A stretch of DNA of 64,000 nt from Asticcacaulis sp. AND118 (GCF_020535245.1 NZ_CP084911.1:446001-510000); one strand, 5' to 3'; counted from the stretch's first letter, positions 17,616-26,579 are shown. Numbers and translations: made by a program. Notes: a model not told the origin generated them from the sequence alone.

Positions 17616-17633
17616 CTTCAAGTCAAGTTGAGG
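17616..17633. promoter_or_regulatory. MerR/SoxR-type operator dyad
   Basis: CTTCAAGTCAAGTTGAGG is an 18-base imperfect palindrome. Its reverse complement matches the SoxR box CCTCAAGTTAACTTGAGG at 15 of 18 positions. It lies in the 65-base gap between the divergent MFS and MerR genes, 7 bases before the regulator's start. Binding by the adjacent regulator is inferred from position. Confidence 0.65.
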
Positions 17634-17639
17634 TCAAGC

Positions 17640-18074
17640 ATGAAATTTCTGGATATCGGAGAGGTCGCGCAAAAGAGCGGAATTAAGCCGTCGGCGTTGC
17701 GATACTACGAGCAGGCCGGCCTGATTTCGTCCATCTCCCGTCACGGATTGCGTCGGCAGTTTTCGCCGGAAGTGCTTTTGCAACTGAAGCTGATCGCGAT
17801 GGGAAAGACGGCAGGATTCTCGCTTGAGGAAATCGGCGGAATGTTCGGTCAAGGCGGTGGACCGCATATCTCCCGTGACAGGCTTCACGCGAAGGCCGAT
17901 GAAATTGACCGTCAGATCAGCGAGCTGACCGCACTGCGCGACACCATCCGCCATGTCGCCGCTTGCCCCGCGCCCTCCCATATGGAATGTCCGACGTTTC
18001 GGCGACTGGTAGAGGTTGCGGGCAAACGCCAGGGAAAGCGCCGGATTCGAAGGCCGCTTAAGGAAGGGCTATAG
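17640..18074 (+). CDS. MerR-family transcriptional regulator
   Basis: This 144-residue protein has the MerR winged helix at 3-70 (IGEVAQKSGIKPSALRYYEQ, then GLRRQFSPEV), a dimerisation helix at about 80-110, and a C-terminal segment with two cysteines spaced C-P-A-P-S-H-M-E-C. The cysteine pair is not the four-Cys iron-sulfur set of true SoxR, so the signal may be a thiol-reactive compound or metal; this is inference. ATG 17640 is placed by the domain start. It is divergent from the MFS exporter and likely controls it and itself through the dyad upstream. Confidence 0.87.
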   Translation: MKFLDIGEVAQKSGIKPSALRYYEQAGLISSISRHGLRRQFSPEVLLQLKLIAMGKTAGFSLEEIGGMFGQGGGPHISRDRLHAKADEIDRQISELTALRDTIRHVAACPAPSHMECPTFRRLVEVAGKRQGKRRIRRPLKEGL

Positions 18075-18080
18075 ACCCAT

Positions 18081-18110
18081 AGCACTCTCGTTTCACTGGG
18101 CGAGAGCGCT
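18081..18110 (+). terminator. Stem-loop after the MerR gene, possible terminator
   Basis: AGCACTCTCG and CGAGAGCGCT form a ten-base stem with one mismatch around a ten-base loop, starting 7 bases past the MerR stop. There is no T-tract after it, so it may be only an RNA-end hairpin. Confidence 0.35.
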
Positions 18111-18243
18111 ACAGGCCTTCGGCTCTTTGTGGCTCAAGAGGGACGTCGGTTAGCCCGTGACTACCGTACCCGAAAACGGTCATCAGAATCCAATATTCTC
18201 CGGTCAGACCGATCGAGGAGCGGGGCAATGCCGGCACAGACTT

Positions 18244-19272
18244 TTACGCGTCAAAGCCCGCGCGGTACTGACCCTGCCGCTCCAGCATCCATCCCGGATA
18301 TTCGGCGGGCAGGCGCGAGGCGGCGTCCAGCGCACTTAGGTCTTCGGCGCTGAGCTTCACTTCTACCGCCTTAAGATTCTCGCTTAGTTGCTCCGGGTGC
18401 TTGGCCCCGATGATGACGCTGGTCACGTGCGGCTGATGCAGGAGCCACGACAACGCCACCTGCGCCACGCTGACACCCTTTGCCGCCGCCACCTCACGCA
18501 GCACCGCGATCACGGCGTCGCCGCGCGCGAGATCGACCGGGGGGAAGTTGAACTTGGCGCGGCGACTGTCGTCATCGGCCACCCCGCCAGAATACTTTCC
18601 AGACAGAAAGCCTCCGGCCAGCGGGCTCCATACCATGAGACCCAGTCCCTCGGATTTGAGCATCGGCACGATGTCGCGCTCAAGATCGCGCCCGACAAGG
18701 GTGTAATAGGCCTGAAGAGACAGGATGGGGGCAAGCTTGCGCGCCTCGGCGATCCCGATGGCCTTGACGATCTGCCAGGCGGCCCAGTTGGACAGCCCGA
18801 CATAACGCACATGCCCGTGGCGCACGAGGGTGTCCAGCGCCTCAAGCGTTTCGGTGATCGGCGTCAGTGGATCGAACCCGTGGATATGATAGAGGTCGAT
18901 ATGGTCCATCTGTAGGCGCTTCAGACTGTCCCTGGCCTGCGCCATGATGTGGGCGCGTGATGCCCCACGCTGATTGGGGCCATCGCCCATCACGCCCATG
19001 ACCTTAGTGGCAATGACGAGATCGTCGCGGTTGAGCCCCAGATTGCGCACGGCCTGGCCCACAATGCGCTCGCTTTCGCCAAAGGCATAGACATTGGCCG
19101 TGTCGATGAAGTTGACGCCCGCCGCAACAGCGGCACCGATAAGTGTATCGGCTTCGGACTGGTTCAGTTGCCCGATCAGGCCCCACATCCCCTCTGACCC
19201 GCCAAAGGTCATGGTCCCCAGACACAGTTCCGATACCAGCAGGCCGCTTGGCCCCAGACGACGATAACGCAT
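18244..19272 (-). CDS. Aldo/keto reductase
   Basis: This 342-residue NADPH-dependent oxidoreductase has the TIM-barrel AKR pattern: the catalytic Asp lies in NFIDTANVY with the Tyr at the end of the same motif, the Lys in ATKVMG and the His in LYHIHGFD. The cofactor-binding C-terminal end has VIIGAKHPEQLSENL. The substrate is not predictable; this group reduces aldehydes, sugars or quinone-like compounds. It is divergent from an AraC-type regulator across a 162-base gap, a very common pairing in which the regulator controls the reductase. Confidence 0.9.
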   Translation of the reverse strand: MRYRRLGPSGLLVSELCLGTMTFGGSEGMWGLIGQLNQSEADTLIGAAVAAGVNFIDTANVYAFGESERIVGQAVRNLGLNRDDLVIATKVMGVMGDGPNQRGASRAHIMAQARDSLKRLQMDHIDLYHIHGFDPLTPITETLEALDTLVRHGHVRYVGLSNWAAWQIVKAIGIAEARKLAPILSLQAYYTLVGRDLERDIVPMLKSEGLGLMVWSPLAGGFLSGKYSGGVADDDSRRAKFNFPPVDLARGDAVIAVLREVAAAKGVSVAQVALSWLLHQPHVTSVIIGAKHPEQLSENLKAVEVKLSAEDLSALDAASRLPAEYPGWMLERQGQYRAGFDA

Positions 19273-19434
19273 GATGTATGTCCTTGACTTTGGATGACGG
19301 AAAACTCCGGCAGGGGATAACTAGGCCCAACGCCCGCACCGCGCACCTCCTGATTGTCGCGTAAAACTGCCTGATTCTCTCAATCGCGGTCCGTGCCCTT
19401 TCGCGGGACAGGGCGGGCGATATATAACAGCTGT

Positions 19435-20352
19435 ATGACCCAAACTGCGTCTTCCCTGCCTGCCGAACTGACCCCGCTGGCCACCCATATCCACCGTCAG
19501 TGGCAGGCGCATGGCCGTGAAAGCCCCATTCCCGGGCTGTTCCTAACCTGCGCCGAAGCCCCGTCCGGTCCGATTCACGCCGTCTATTGCCCGTCCCTGT
19601 GCGTGGTGGTACAGGGTGCGAAGACCAGTCAGCTGGGTGAGCGCCTCTATCACTATGCAGCTGGAAAATGCCTGATCGCCTCACTGGAGGTGCCTGTTCG
19701 CGCCCACATCGTCCGCGCCAGTCCGGAGGCACCCTATCTGGCCTTCAGTCTGAGTATAGATTCCGAGCTGGTCGCCGATCTGCTGCTCGAGCACGGGCCC
19801 GCCGATGCACCTGACGCCTGCGCCGCGCTTGAGGTGCAAAGCCTGCCTACCGACCTGATTGACCCTTTGATGCGCCTTTTGGCTCTGTGCGATCAGCCAC
19901 GCGACCGGCCCGTTCTGGCCCCGTTGATCCGGCGTGAGATCGTCTGGCGGCTGCTCAACAGCCCGCTGGGCCGCAATCTGCGTCAGATCGGCTTTGCGGA
20001 TACACGCCTGTCCCGCATCGGGCGCACCATCGCCCATATCCGCGACCATTACGACGCGCCGCTGAATGTGCCGTCTCTGGCGGCGCTGGCCGGCATGAGC
20101 CCGGCCACCTTTCATCGTCATTTCAAAGCTGCCACCGCCCTGTCGCCGGTACAGTTTCAGAAGACGCTGCGCCTTCAGGAGGCGCGTCGCCGACTTCTGT
20201 TGAATGACGCCGACGTGACCCAGGTCGGCTATGCGCTGGGCTATGAAAGCCCTTCACAGTTCAGCCGCGAATACCGCCGACTGTTTGGCGCGCCGCCGGG
20301 GCGCGATTCCACCCGCATTCGCCAGAGCCTGACCCCTGAGGTCGCCGCCTGA
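19435..20352 (+). CDS. AraC-family transcriptional regulator
   Basis: This 305-residue protein has an AraC N-terminal sensing domain at about 15-170 (PSLCVVVQGAKTSQLGERLY) and two helix-turn-helix motifs at the C-terminus (PSLAALAGMSPATFHRHFKA and VGYALGYESPSQFSREYRR). ATG 19435 was selected because the 14 upstream codons are not family-like. It probably regulates the divergent aldo/keto reductase. The gene converges with the SRAP gene across a 60-base gap with no clear terminator. Confidence 0.88.
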   Translation: MTQTASSLPAELTPLATHIHRQWQAHGRESPIPGLFLTCAEAPSGPIHAVYCPSLCVVVQGAKTSQLGERLYHYAAGKCLIASLEVPVRAHIVRASPEAPYLAFSLSIDSELVADLLLEHGPADAPDACAALEVQSLPTDLIDPLMRLLALCDQPRDRPVLAPLIRREIVWRLLNSPLGRNLRQIGFADTRLSRIGRTIAHIRDHYDAPLNVPSLAALAGMSPATFHRHFKAATALSPVQFQKTLRLQEARRRLLLNDADVTQVGYALGYESPSQFSREYRRLFGAPPGRDSTRIRQSLTPEVAA

Positions 20353-20412
20353 GGTTAAGGGCGTGCCTTCGTCCAACAAAACTGATCTTTCGATGCGAAC
20401 CGCCGCAGCGTA

Positions 20413-21093
20413 TCAGGGTATATTCAATTCATCCAGATGCGGCCCGTCCTTGCGCCGTCCGGTCGCCACGACGCTGAGGCTGCCGTCGGGGAGGGGGCGC
20501 TGCAGCGCCTGAACTTCGCGCCATGAGCCCGTCATCCAAAGCTCGCGTTCGGCCTCCGTCGTCAGAATAACGGGCATAGCCTTGTCATGAACCGCGCCGA
20601 CTTCGGCATTCGCCGTCGTGGTCAGGAAGGCATAGAAATCATCCGTCGTCTCGCCATCCTTGACCTTGCGCACGGAGTTCCATTGAGGCGTCCAGATGCC
20701 GGCAAAGAAGAGCAGGGGGCGCTCAGGGTTTTGGGCGAACCAGTGGATGACATTGCTGCCGGTCACCTGATCGGGCTCAGAGAAGGACGTAAAGGGGACA
20801 AGGCACCGGTTTGCCGGATCCGTCAGCCATCTGGCCCAGTAGGGCTTGTCCGTGTTGCGGATATTGGTGACGCCGGAATCGTAGTTTTTGCCTTTAAGCG
20901 TGAAAGGCGGAGAGGGCATCCCCCATCGGCACATAGCGAGTTCGCGGCCCTCGCCGGTGTTGCGCACAATGGGGCCAAAGCCGTTGGCCCCGATGTATTC
21001 GAACAGAGGCAGATTGCCGACCGATGATTTGAGGGCCCTGGCAAGGGCGCGAATGGCCGCTTCATTGCTGGTCATTGCGTAGAGATTACACAT
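20413..21093 (-). CDS. SOS-response-associated peptidase (YedK/HMCES, SRAP family)
   Basis: This 226-residue protein starts MCNLYAMTS. After Met removal, Cys2 is the residue that cross-links to abasic sites in single-stranded DNA in this family. Other SRAP hallmarks are RWGMPSPPF, a central FTSFSEPD block, FFAGIWTPQW and HDKAMPVIL with the conserved His. The family protects abasic sites at replication forks. ATG 21093 is required to place the Cys at position 2, which overrules the longer open frame. No LexA box is obvious upstream. Confidence 0.88.
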   Translation of the reverse strand: MCNLYAMTSNEAAIRALARALKSSVGNLPLFEYIGANGFGPIVRNTGEGRELAMCRWGMPSPPFTLKGKNYDSGVTNIRNTDKPYWARWLTDPANRCLVPFTSFSEPDQVTGSNVIHWFAQNPERPLLFFAGIWTPQWNSVRKVKDGETTDDFYAFLTTTANAEVGAVHDKAMPVILTTEAERELWMTGSWREVQALQRPLPDGSLSVVATGRRKDGPHLDELNIP

Positions 21094-21201
21094 CGGTCGT
21101 TCTTCCTGTGGGCCGTTCAGTGAAACCCAAGATCGGCACCTTGCCAAGGGCTTTGCCGGCGTGGCACCTCACCGTTCTCGCTGACAGATCGGAAGGATGA
21201 T

Positions 21202-21564
21202 ATGAGCCTCAACCCCGAAGGCCTGCGCCTCTATCATGACCGCCTGGCCGCAATGATCACCGCCTTGCGAGACCTGCCGCAACCCCTTGTCAAAGGCCGC
21301 GCCTGTACGCTCGGCACCCTGACCTCCATGCAGCGCCGCATCGAGAAGCTGCTGACTGACTGGGAGACGCGGGCCATGACCGAAGTCGATCGAAAGGACG
21401 TCTCGCGCGATGGCGCGACCCTGCGCATGCTGCGCGATGACAAATGGGTCTATGGCGATTTTGACGGTATCGCGTTTGATCTGCCGCAGGCAGGTAACAG
21501 CCTGACTTTTGTTGAGGCCATGGCGGCGCTCGAAGCGGCGCAAGCCTCCGCCGTTTCGGGTTAG
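21202..21564 (+). CDS. Hypothetical protein
   Basis: This frame encodes 120 soluble residues with no signal peptide, mostly helical in the first 70 (HDRLAAMITALRDLPQPL, RRIEKLLTDWE). The compact C-terminal part contains VYGDFDGIAFDLP. I do not recognise a family. A GGAAGGATGAT stretch lies just before the ATG as a ribosome site. It stands alone between the SRAP gene and the EEP-nuclease gene, on the same strand as the latter. Confidence 0.6.
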   Translation: MSLNPEGLRLYHDRLAAMITALRDLPQPLVKGRACTLGTLTSMQRRIEKLLTDWETRAMTEVDRKDVSRDGATLRMLRDDKWVYGDFDGIAFDLPQAGNSLTFVEAMAALEAAQASAVSG

Positions 21565-21635
21565 AGATCCTCTCAAAACCGCTGGACGGTATCGAAATCC
21601 TGCCGGTAAATGAGCCAACATCAAAGGAGCCCGTG

Positions 21636-22691
21636 ATGACCCTGAAAACTGCCCCCTGGCTGGTAAGTGGCCTGTTGAGCCTTGTCATTGCGGGCGGCGC
21701 TGCCGCGCAAGAGGTGGCGTCGCGCCTGACCGTCATGACCTACAATGTCGAGAACTTCTTTGACGCCGAAGACGACCCCCGGATGCCCAATGGCTCGAGC
21801 AACGAGGTCATCAATACACCGGCCTGGGTGTCGGCCAAGGCCGCAAACGTCGCGCGCGTCATCCAGCGCTTTGATTTCGGGCGAGGGCCGGATGTCCTTG
21901 TTCTGACCGAGGTGGATAGCCAGGCGAGCCTTGAGGCGATCAAAGGCGCCCTGAATAATGCCGGTGCCGCCTATGTGACGGCGGTGCTATTGGATGCCGA
22001 TCCCAACCGTCCCGCCCCGAAGCCCGATCAGCGTGGGATCAAGGCCGCTCTTCTGTCCAAACTGCCTCTGGCCAATGGCTTTACGCCTAAATCTTTCCCG
22101 GTGGATCTGACAAAGGCCTCTGACTGCAAGAGCCGCGATGGCTCGGCGGGTACGACGCGCGACCTTCTGCAGGTCGATCTCGCTCTGCCCGACGGCAAGA
22201 CGATGACGATCTTTGGCGGACATCTGCCGTCGGGCGGCAATCCGCGCGTGTGCCGGGAAATCGCGGCCCAGACAATAGCAACCCTGGCGGCCAAACTGCC
22301 GCAAAGCCACGTCATCCTTGCGGCCGGAGACTTCAATTTCAACTGCGCGCCGGAAGAACGCAAAGGCCTTGCGGCGGCCTTCACTGGCTGGGTCTTGCCA
22401 ACTCAGCTTGACAATGCCTGCCGGGGGAGTGGTAGCCAGTTCTATGGCCGGGAGAAGACCTGGTCCTATCTCGATGTCATCACCCAGAAGGCCAGCGGTT
22501 CGAGCCAGGACTGGGCCATTGATCCCAAGACCTTCCGCACGGTTCTGACCGACACTGAACAACTGCAGTGGGACGATCGCGATCAGGTCATGCGTCCCAA
22601 GGCCTTTCGCTTCAACGCCGAAACCGGCAAAGGGTCTGGCACCTCTGACCATTGGCCGATCGCCATTGATCTCGTTCGGGGAGGCAAGTGA
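21636..22691 (+). CDS. Exported endonuclease/exonuclease/phosphatase-family protein
   Basis: This 351-residue protein has a Sec signal peptide ending A-A-A-Q near 25. The EEP fold motifs follow in order: MTYNVENFFD (metal-binding Asn/Glu), VLTEVD, FGGHLPSGG (His), AAGDFNFNC (Asp/Asn) and the terminal SDHWPIAIDL (Asp-His pair). Such secreted members degrade extracellular DNA or act as phosphodiesterases; which one is not decided here. AAAGGAG precedes ATG 21636. The stop overlaps the next start (TGATG), so the pair is co-translated. Confidence 0.82.
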   Translation: MTLKTAPWLVSGLLSLVIAGGAAAQEVASRLTVMTYNVENFFDAEDDPRMPNGSSNEVINTPAWVSAKAANVARVIQRFDFGRGPDVLVLTEVDSQASLEAIKGALNNAGAAYVTAVLLDADPNRPAPKPDQRGIKAALLSKLPLANGFTPKSFPVDLTKASDCKSRDGSAGTTRDLLQVDLALPDGKTMTIFGGHLPSGGNPRVCREIAAQTIATLAAKLPQSHVILAAGDFNFNCAPEERKGLAAAFTGWVLPTQLDNACRGSGSQFYGREKTWSYLDVITQKASGSSQDWAIDPKTFRTVLTDTEQLQWDDRDQVMRPKAFRFNAETGKGSGTSDHWPIAIDLVRGGK

Positions 22692-23089
22692 TGACCGTAA
22701 CAACACTGATCGCATTTCTGGCAGGGTTTATCGCGGGCGCGGCCCTGACCTATCTGATCGCCATCAAAGGGCGCGAGGCGCCGGCCGAGGCCCTTCGCAA
22801 TCCCTCGAAATATAAACGGGCCGATCCGGAGGTCGCGCGGACGCTCGATGAGCATGATCGCGATATGGCCGCAACGGATCCCCGCTGGGGCGAGGGCGAA
22901 GCCGGTGAATTTGCCACCTTCACCTATGCCGATCGCGACGGGGTGGTCACCGAGCGTCGCGTCTCCAACTGGCGTAGCCATGGCGCCTATATCGAAGGTG
23001 TCTGCCTCAACCGGCAGGAAGAACGCACGTTTCGCAAGGATCGCATCACCGGGTGGTCTGTGCAGCCCCAATCTGAAGTGCAGGCGTAA
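22691..23089 (+). CDS. Small membrane-anchored protein with WYL-like C-terminus
   Basis: This frame encodes 132 residues. An N-terminal membrane helix (LIAFLAGFIAGAALTYLIAI) is followed by a charged linker and a domain with FTYADRDGVVTERRV and RTFRKDRITGW. That pattern, a beta-strand with D-x-x-G-x-x-T-E-R and a closing R-T-F-R-x-D-R-I, is what the end of WYL domains looks like, but there is no helix-turn-helix. The assignment is by eye only. It is coupled to the exported nuclease gene upstream. The role is unknown. Confidence 0.6.
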   Translation: MTVTTLIAFLAGFIAGAALTYLIAIKGREAPAEALRNPSKYKRADPEVARTLDEHDRDMAATDPRWGEGEAGEFATFTYADRDGVVTERRVSNWRSHGAYIEGVCLNRQEERTFRKDRITGWSVQPQSEVQA

Positions 23090-23165
23090 GGGTAAAGCCG
23101 CCGCATTTCAGACGGGGTAATGGCTTATTTTTTAGCAAACCCACAGCCGCTGAGAGGAGCGACCG

Positions 23166-23942
23166 ATGAAGCCGATAGCCCTGAGCCCCGTTCTGCTGGT
23201 CGCTATGTGCGTTTTGAGTGCCTGCGGTGCGCCTGACGGCGAGGCACCCGATACGGCCTCCCGGGCAGAGTCCGGTACTACAGCCTCGGGCGGCATAGAG
23301 ATCGTCGATCCCGTGGCGGCTTCGGCCCCGGTTTCGCGTTCGGCGCTGGAAACCCTGCCTGCGACCGAGGCGGAGAGACCCGTGTCCTGTTCGACCGAAA
23401 TCGGTGCAAAGGCGGCCGAGCGCCTGGCCAAAACCTGCCGGAACGTGTCCCCGGCGACGCATCCGCCCTGTAACGTCGCCAACAGTTGCGCCCTGATGTC
23501 CGATGAGATTGCCCGCAGTTGCGCGCTGTTCGACGAGAAGGACACGCCGATCGCTGACTGCCAGCCCCATCCCAAAAGTGCACAAGCGGCCGCGGCGGTC
23601 GTCCGCCTCTACTATTCGGCCATCAATGCGCATGATTACGGCACGGCCTGGTCGCAGTGGGGTGAGGACGGGCCGCCCAACCAGTCTTTGCCGCAGTTCA
23701 GCGCGGGCTTTGCAGAGACGAAGTCCACCAGGGTGACGATTGGGGAGCTGCCCGAGGGCGATGCCGGGGCGGGGTCGGTGTTTCAGAGTGTGCCGGTTAC
23801 CATCGATGCGGTGCTGAAGACCGGCGAGCATCAGCGCTTTATGGGGAGCTACACGCTTCGTCGCGTCAACGATGTGGACGGTGCCACCCCGCCTCAGCGT
23901 CGCTGGCATATCGAGTCGGCGAAGCTGGCGCCGGTGAAATAG
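23166..23942 (+). CDS. Hypothetical lipoprotein
   Basis: This 258-residue protein has a lipoprotein signal with the lipobox L-S-A-C at about 17-20. A Ser/Thr/Ala-rich linker follows to about 70, then a Cys-rich middle (seven Cys between about 75 and 140). The C-terminal domain from about 140 (AAAVVRLYYSAINAHDYGTA) resembles NTF2-like or DUF4440-type folds in its opening helix. I cannot name a function. GAGAGGAGC precedes the ATG. Confidence 0.65.
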   Translation: MKPIALSPVLLVAMCVLSACGAPDGEAPDTASRAESGTTASGGIEIVDPVAASAPVSRSALETLPATEAERPVSCSTEIGAKAAERLAKTCRNVSPATHPPCNVANSCALMSDEIARSCALFDEKDTPIADCQPHPKSAQAAAAVVRLYYSAINAHDYGTAWSQWGEDGPPNQSLPQFSAGFAETKSTRVTIGELPEGDAGAGSVFQSVPVTIDAVLKTGEHQRFMGSYTLRRVNDVDGATPPQRRWHIESAKLAPVK

Positions 23943-24059
23943 ACGAACAGAGATAATGCCGGCGACGTTTAGACTCGAGACGTTCGCGCTGGTGAAAGAC
24001 GCCGGGCGTGAGTAAGTTACCGCCTGAAAATCGCGCTACCCCGACCCAACCGGACCACC

Positions 24060-24569
24060 ATGGCCTTTAACCCCAAATCCAGTCTCGCTAAATTGATTCA
24101 GGCACCGGTGCGACCCGGCACGGTGCAGTGGATAGGTTTGCGGCCGGAGCGGCGAGGGGAGATGATCGCTGCGGACGAGGCCCAGCTGTCACCTGAGATT
24201 GGCTTAATCGGTGATCACTATCAGGGACGCAGTGGCAACCGGCACCTGACGCTTATCGGCCAGGAGGACATACATGCGATCGCAAGCTTCCTCGGGGTTA
24301 CCGTGCAGGCGCACCTTCTTCGGCGCAATGTCGTCACGGTCGGGATCAACCTCCTGGCATTGAAGGATAAGCGATTCCGATTGGGTGAAGCGGTGCTCGA
24401 ATACACCGGCGAATGTCATCCCTGCTCGCGCATGGAAGAGATATTCGGTGTCGGCGGCTATAATGCCGTGCGCGGACACGGCGGTATCACTGCACGGGTC
24501 ATTACGGGTGGCCGTTTTCGTGTCGGGGATCGGCTGATTGTCGAAGGCGACGGGACCTCGGAGGCCTGA
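24060..24569 (+). CDS. MOSC-domain protein
   Basis: This 169-residue protein is a single MOSC domain: IGLIGDHYQGRSGNRHLTLI near the start, then LRRNVVTVGINLLAL, a conserved Cys in GECHPCSRME, and GHGGITARVITGGRFRVGD at the end. MOSC domains are tied to molybdenum-cofactor sulfur or ligand handling; the physiological substrate of stand-alone members is unclear. It has normal length. It converges with a membrane-protein gene across 100 bases without visible terminator. Confidence 0.88.
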   Translation: MAFNPKSSLAKLIQAPVRPGTVQWIGLRPERRGEMIAADEAQLSPEIGLIGDHYQGRSGNRHLTLIGQEDIHAIASFLGVTVQAHLLRRNVVTVGINLLALKDKRFRLGEAVLEYTGECHPCSRMEEIFGVGGYNAVRGHGGITARVITGGRFRVGDRLIVEGDGTSEA

Positions 24570-24670
24570 GGCAAGTCCGATCTGTTTTCTGTGGGGACGC
24601 GCCTGCTCTTTCGCCCCGGCTTATCTCGGGCCGCAAGACTTTTGTTTGGGCGCGATGGCTGGCTTTAAAT

Positions 24671-25492
24671 CTAACGATGCCGCACCCTGAAGAAAGGCCG
24701 TCCCTGACTGGCTTGATGGAACAGCCAGATCGTCAACAGGACACTCAGGCCGGCCAGAAGCGCCACGAGAGCCGTTGCCACAGGCGGCGGCAATGCCTGA
24801 TCGAAGATCAGGCCTGCGACGGGTAGGACCTGCATCACATGGGTCGCCACGAAATGGGCCGGGCGCCGGTCGCCAACGGTGAATGACCAGCCGGTCACCG
24901 GCATCTTCGGTGCCCCCGCCGCTTCCTGACCGACATGGTGCGATAAGGCCCCGCCCATGGCAAAGGCCGTGATCAACGTCATCAGCGTGCCAAGACACAG
25001 ACCGAGGACGCTGCCCCATCTCAAACCGGCGCCACCGGCAAAGTCTGGGTCAAAAAATATGTAACCGCCCAGAATGCCGGCTGCCAGCGTGAGCACGATG
25101 GCCCCGAGCGCCATCAGAGCGTACATCAGGCGCGCTACTGGCGTGCCCACGTTGAAGTGAGACCGCTCCTGGCGCGCAGCTCGGAACCCGATATAGACAA
25201 TTTCAAAAGCGGCAGCCGCGCAGGCGGCAATGGCCGTTGCGGTTAAGAAACCGCTCTGATGCAGCTCTTTGGACACGCCGCCCGTCAGCAAAGCCAGCGT
25301 CAGGAAGTGGATGAAAAGCGACAGAGCAAATTTCAGAGGCTTCAGCCATACGGACTCGCCTGCAATGCGCCGTCGATCAAGAGCCAGAAGGAGGGTCGTA
25401 AGGATAAAGGCCAGCCCGAAGCACACGGTAGTTGCCCAAAACCAGTCTTGCGCCTCGCTGAACGCGAAGCCGTAGTCTTCCGCTCTGAACAC
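24671..25492 (-). CDS. Polytopic membrane protein of unknown function
   Basis: About 273 residues with seven hydrophobic segments and a C-terminal basic tail (FFRVRHR). A GTG start at 25492 is chosen: it lies after AAGGGGA at the right distance, whereas the much longer open frame upstream runs antisense through imuA and has no ribosome site. Notable features are HFLTLALLTGGVSKELHQSG and a His-rich loop GGALSHHVGQE. No family was recognised. It is divergent from imuA. Confidence 0.6.
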   Translation of the reverse strand: MFRAEDYGFAFSEAQDWFWATTVCFGLAFILTTLLLALDRRRIAGESVWLKPLKFALSLFIHFLTLALLTGGVSKELHQSGFLTATAIAACAAAAFEIVYIGFRAARQERSHFNVGTPVARLMYALMALGAIVLTLAAGILGGYIFFDPDFAGGAGLRWGSVLGLCLGTLMTLITAFAMGGALSHHVGQEAAGAPKMPVTGWSFTVGDRRPAHFVATHVMQVLPVAGLIFDQALPPPVATALVALLAGLSVLLTIWLFHQASQGRPFFRVRHR

Positions 25493-25838
25493 GATTTTCC
25501 CCTTAGCCGTCTGATAGGTCTTACGTCCCCGGCTTGAAATGGATTGCGGAAGAGCGGTCGAAATCAAGGCGGGCGTGCGCTGAACGCCTATCAGGGGTAG
25601 GGCCTGCGACGTACACCGAAGCGACTGGCCATTCGACAATTCACAGAAAGTTGTTCCTGATTTGTTTCTCAAGAGTCCGTCGTTAAGGATTTGTGACTCC
25701 TCACGATTCCACACCGACCTATAGCCCTGACATTTTCTGGCAGCATGGAGACGCCGATTTCGCCCTATTGACTCTTGTCGGAATTGAAGAACAAAAAGCG
25801 AACATAGTCTTTGGCGTTCAGAAAGGATGCTTGATGTC
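25493..25838. other. 346-base divergent intergenic region before imuA
   Basis: No gene is supported here. The region separates the membrane-protein gene from imuA and must contain both promoters. The only clear element is the LexA box near its right end. Confidence 0.6.
25789..25803. promoter_or_regulatory. LexA (SOS) box
   Basis: GAACAAAAAGCGAAC is GAAC-N7-GAAC, the exact reverse complement of the alphaproteobacterial LexA consensus GTTC-N7-GTTC. It ends 35 bases before the chosen imuA start, where a repressor would block the promoter. It explains damage induction of the whole downstream cassette. Confidence 0.9.
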
Positions 25839-26579
25839 ATGCCCGCTGCCAACCCCTCCGTCCTCAGCGCACTGCGAGACCGGATCGACCATATCGGCGG
25901 CCAAAGTGCGCCCAGACGCGCCGTTCTCCCCTTTGGCGTTCCCGACATCGACGCCCGCATTCCCAAAGGCGGGCTGGCCTTTGGGGCCCTGCATGAGATC
26001 GCCGGTGGCGCCAATGGCGCGGTAGATGGGGCCGCCGCCATCGCCTTTGCCGCCGGGATCGCCGCGCGCAGTGGCGGGCGTGTCCTGTGGGCCTATACGC
26101 AGCCTGATCTGTTTGCCCCGGCGCTCGCCCGTGCAGGCCTGACCGATGACAAGGTCGTCTTCTTCGAAGCCGGCGATGAAGCCGCCGTGCTGGGGGCTTG
26201 TGAGGAAGCCCTGCGCCACGGCGGCCTCACCGCAGTCGTAGGCGAACTCGCCAATCTCTCCCGTGTCGCCTCGCAACGCCTTCAGATGGCGGCGGAGGGC
26301 ACAGGGACGCTGGCCCTGATTGTGCGCCGCTGGCGCCGGCAGGTCGATGCCAAGGACTTTGGCCGCCCCACAGCCGCGTTTACCCGCTGGCGCGTCACCG
26401 AACTGAACTCAGCGCCTTTGCCGGTGCGCGGCGTCGGACGCGCGCGCTGGATGCTGGAGCTGATCAGGGCCCGCGGCGGCGAGTGCCATGATTTCGAGGT
26501 CGAGGCGTGTGACGGGGAGGGACGTATCCGCCTGTCCGGGGACGCACAAATGCCAAACACCTTGCGGGCCGCATCTTAA
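25839..26579 (+). CDS. imuA: ImuA, RecA-like accessory factor of the mutasome
   Basis: This 246-residue protein is homologous to a RecA/SulA core: PFGVPDIDARIPKGGLAFGA, LHEIAG, then VLWAYTQPDLFAPALARAGL and LALIVRRWRRQ. The Walker A is degenerate (G-A-N-G-A-V), as is usual in ImuA. ImuA binds RecA filaments and ImuB in damage-induced mutagenesis. AAAGGA lies 11 bases before ATG 25839; an in-frame ATG at 25827 is the alternative. It heads an SOS operon of imuA, two unknown genes, imuB and dnaE2. Confidence 0.88.
   Translation: MPAANPSVLSALRDRIDHIGGQSAPRRAVLPFGVPDIDARIPKGGLAFGALHEIAGGANGAVDGAAAIAFAAGIAARSGGRVLWAYTQPDLFAPALARAGLTDDKVVFFEAGDEAAVLGACEEALRHGGLTAVVGELANLSRVASQRLQMAAEGTGTLALIVRRWRRQVDAKDFGRPTAAFTRWRVTELNSAPLPVRGVGRARWMLELIRARGGECHDFEVEACDGEGRIRLSGDAQMPNTLRAAS

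Noticed and set aside
25493-26041. N-terminal 180-codon extension of the membrane-protein gene running antisense through imuA
   Set aside because: The extension has no membrane-protein character and overlaps imuA; a GTG with a good ribosome site at 25492 gives a clean protein.
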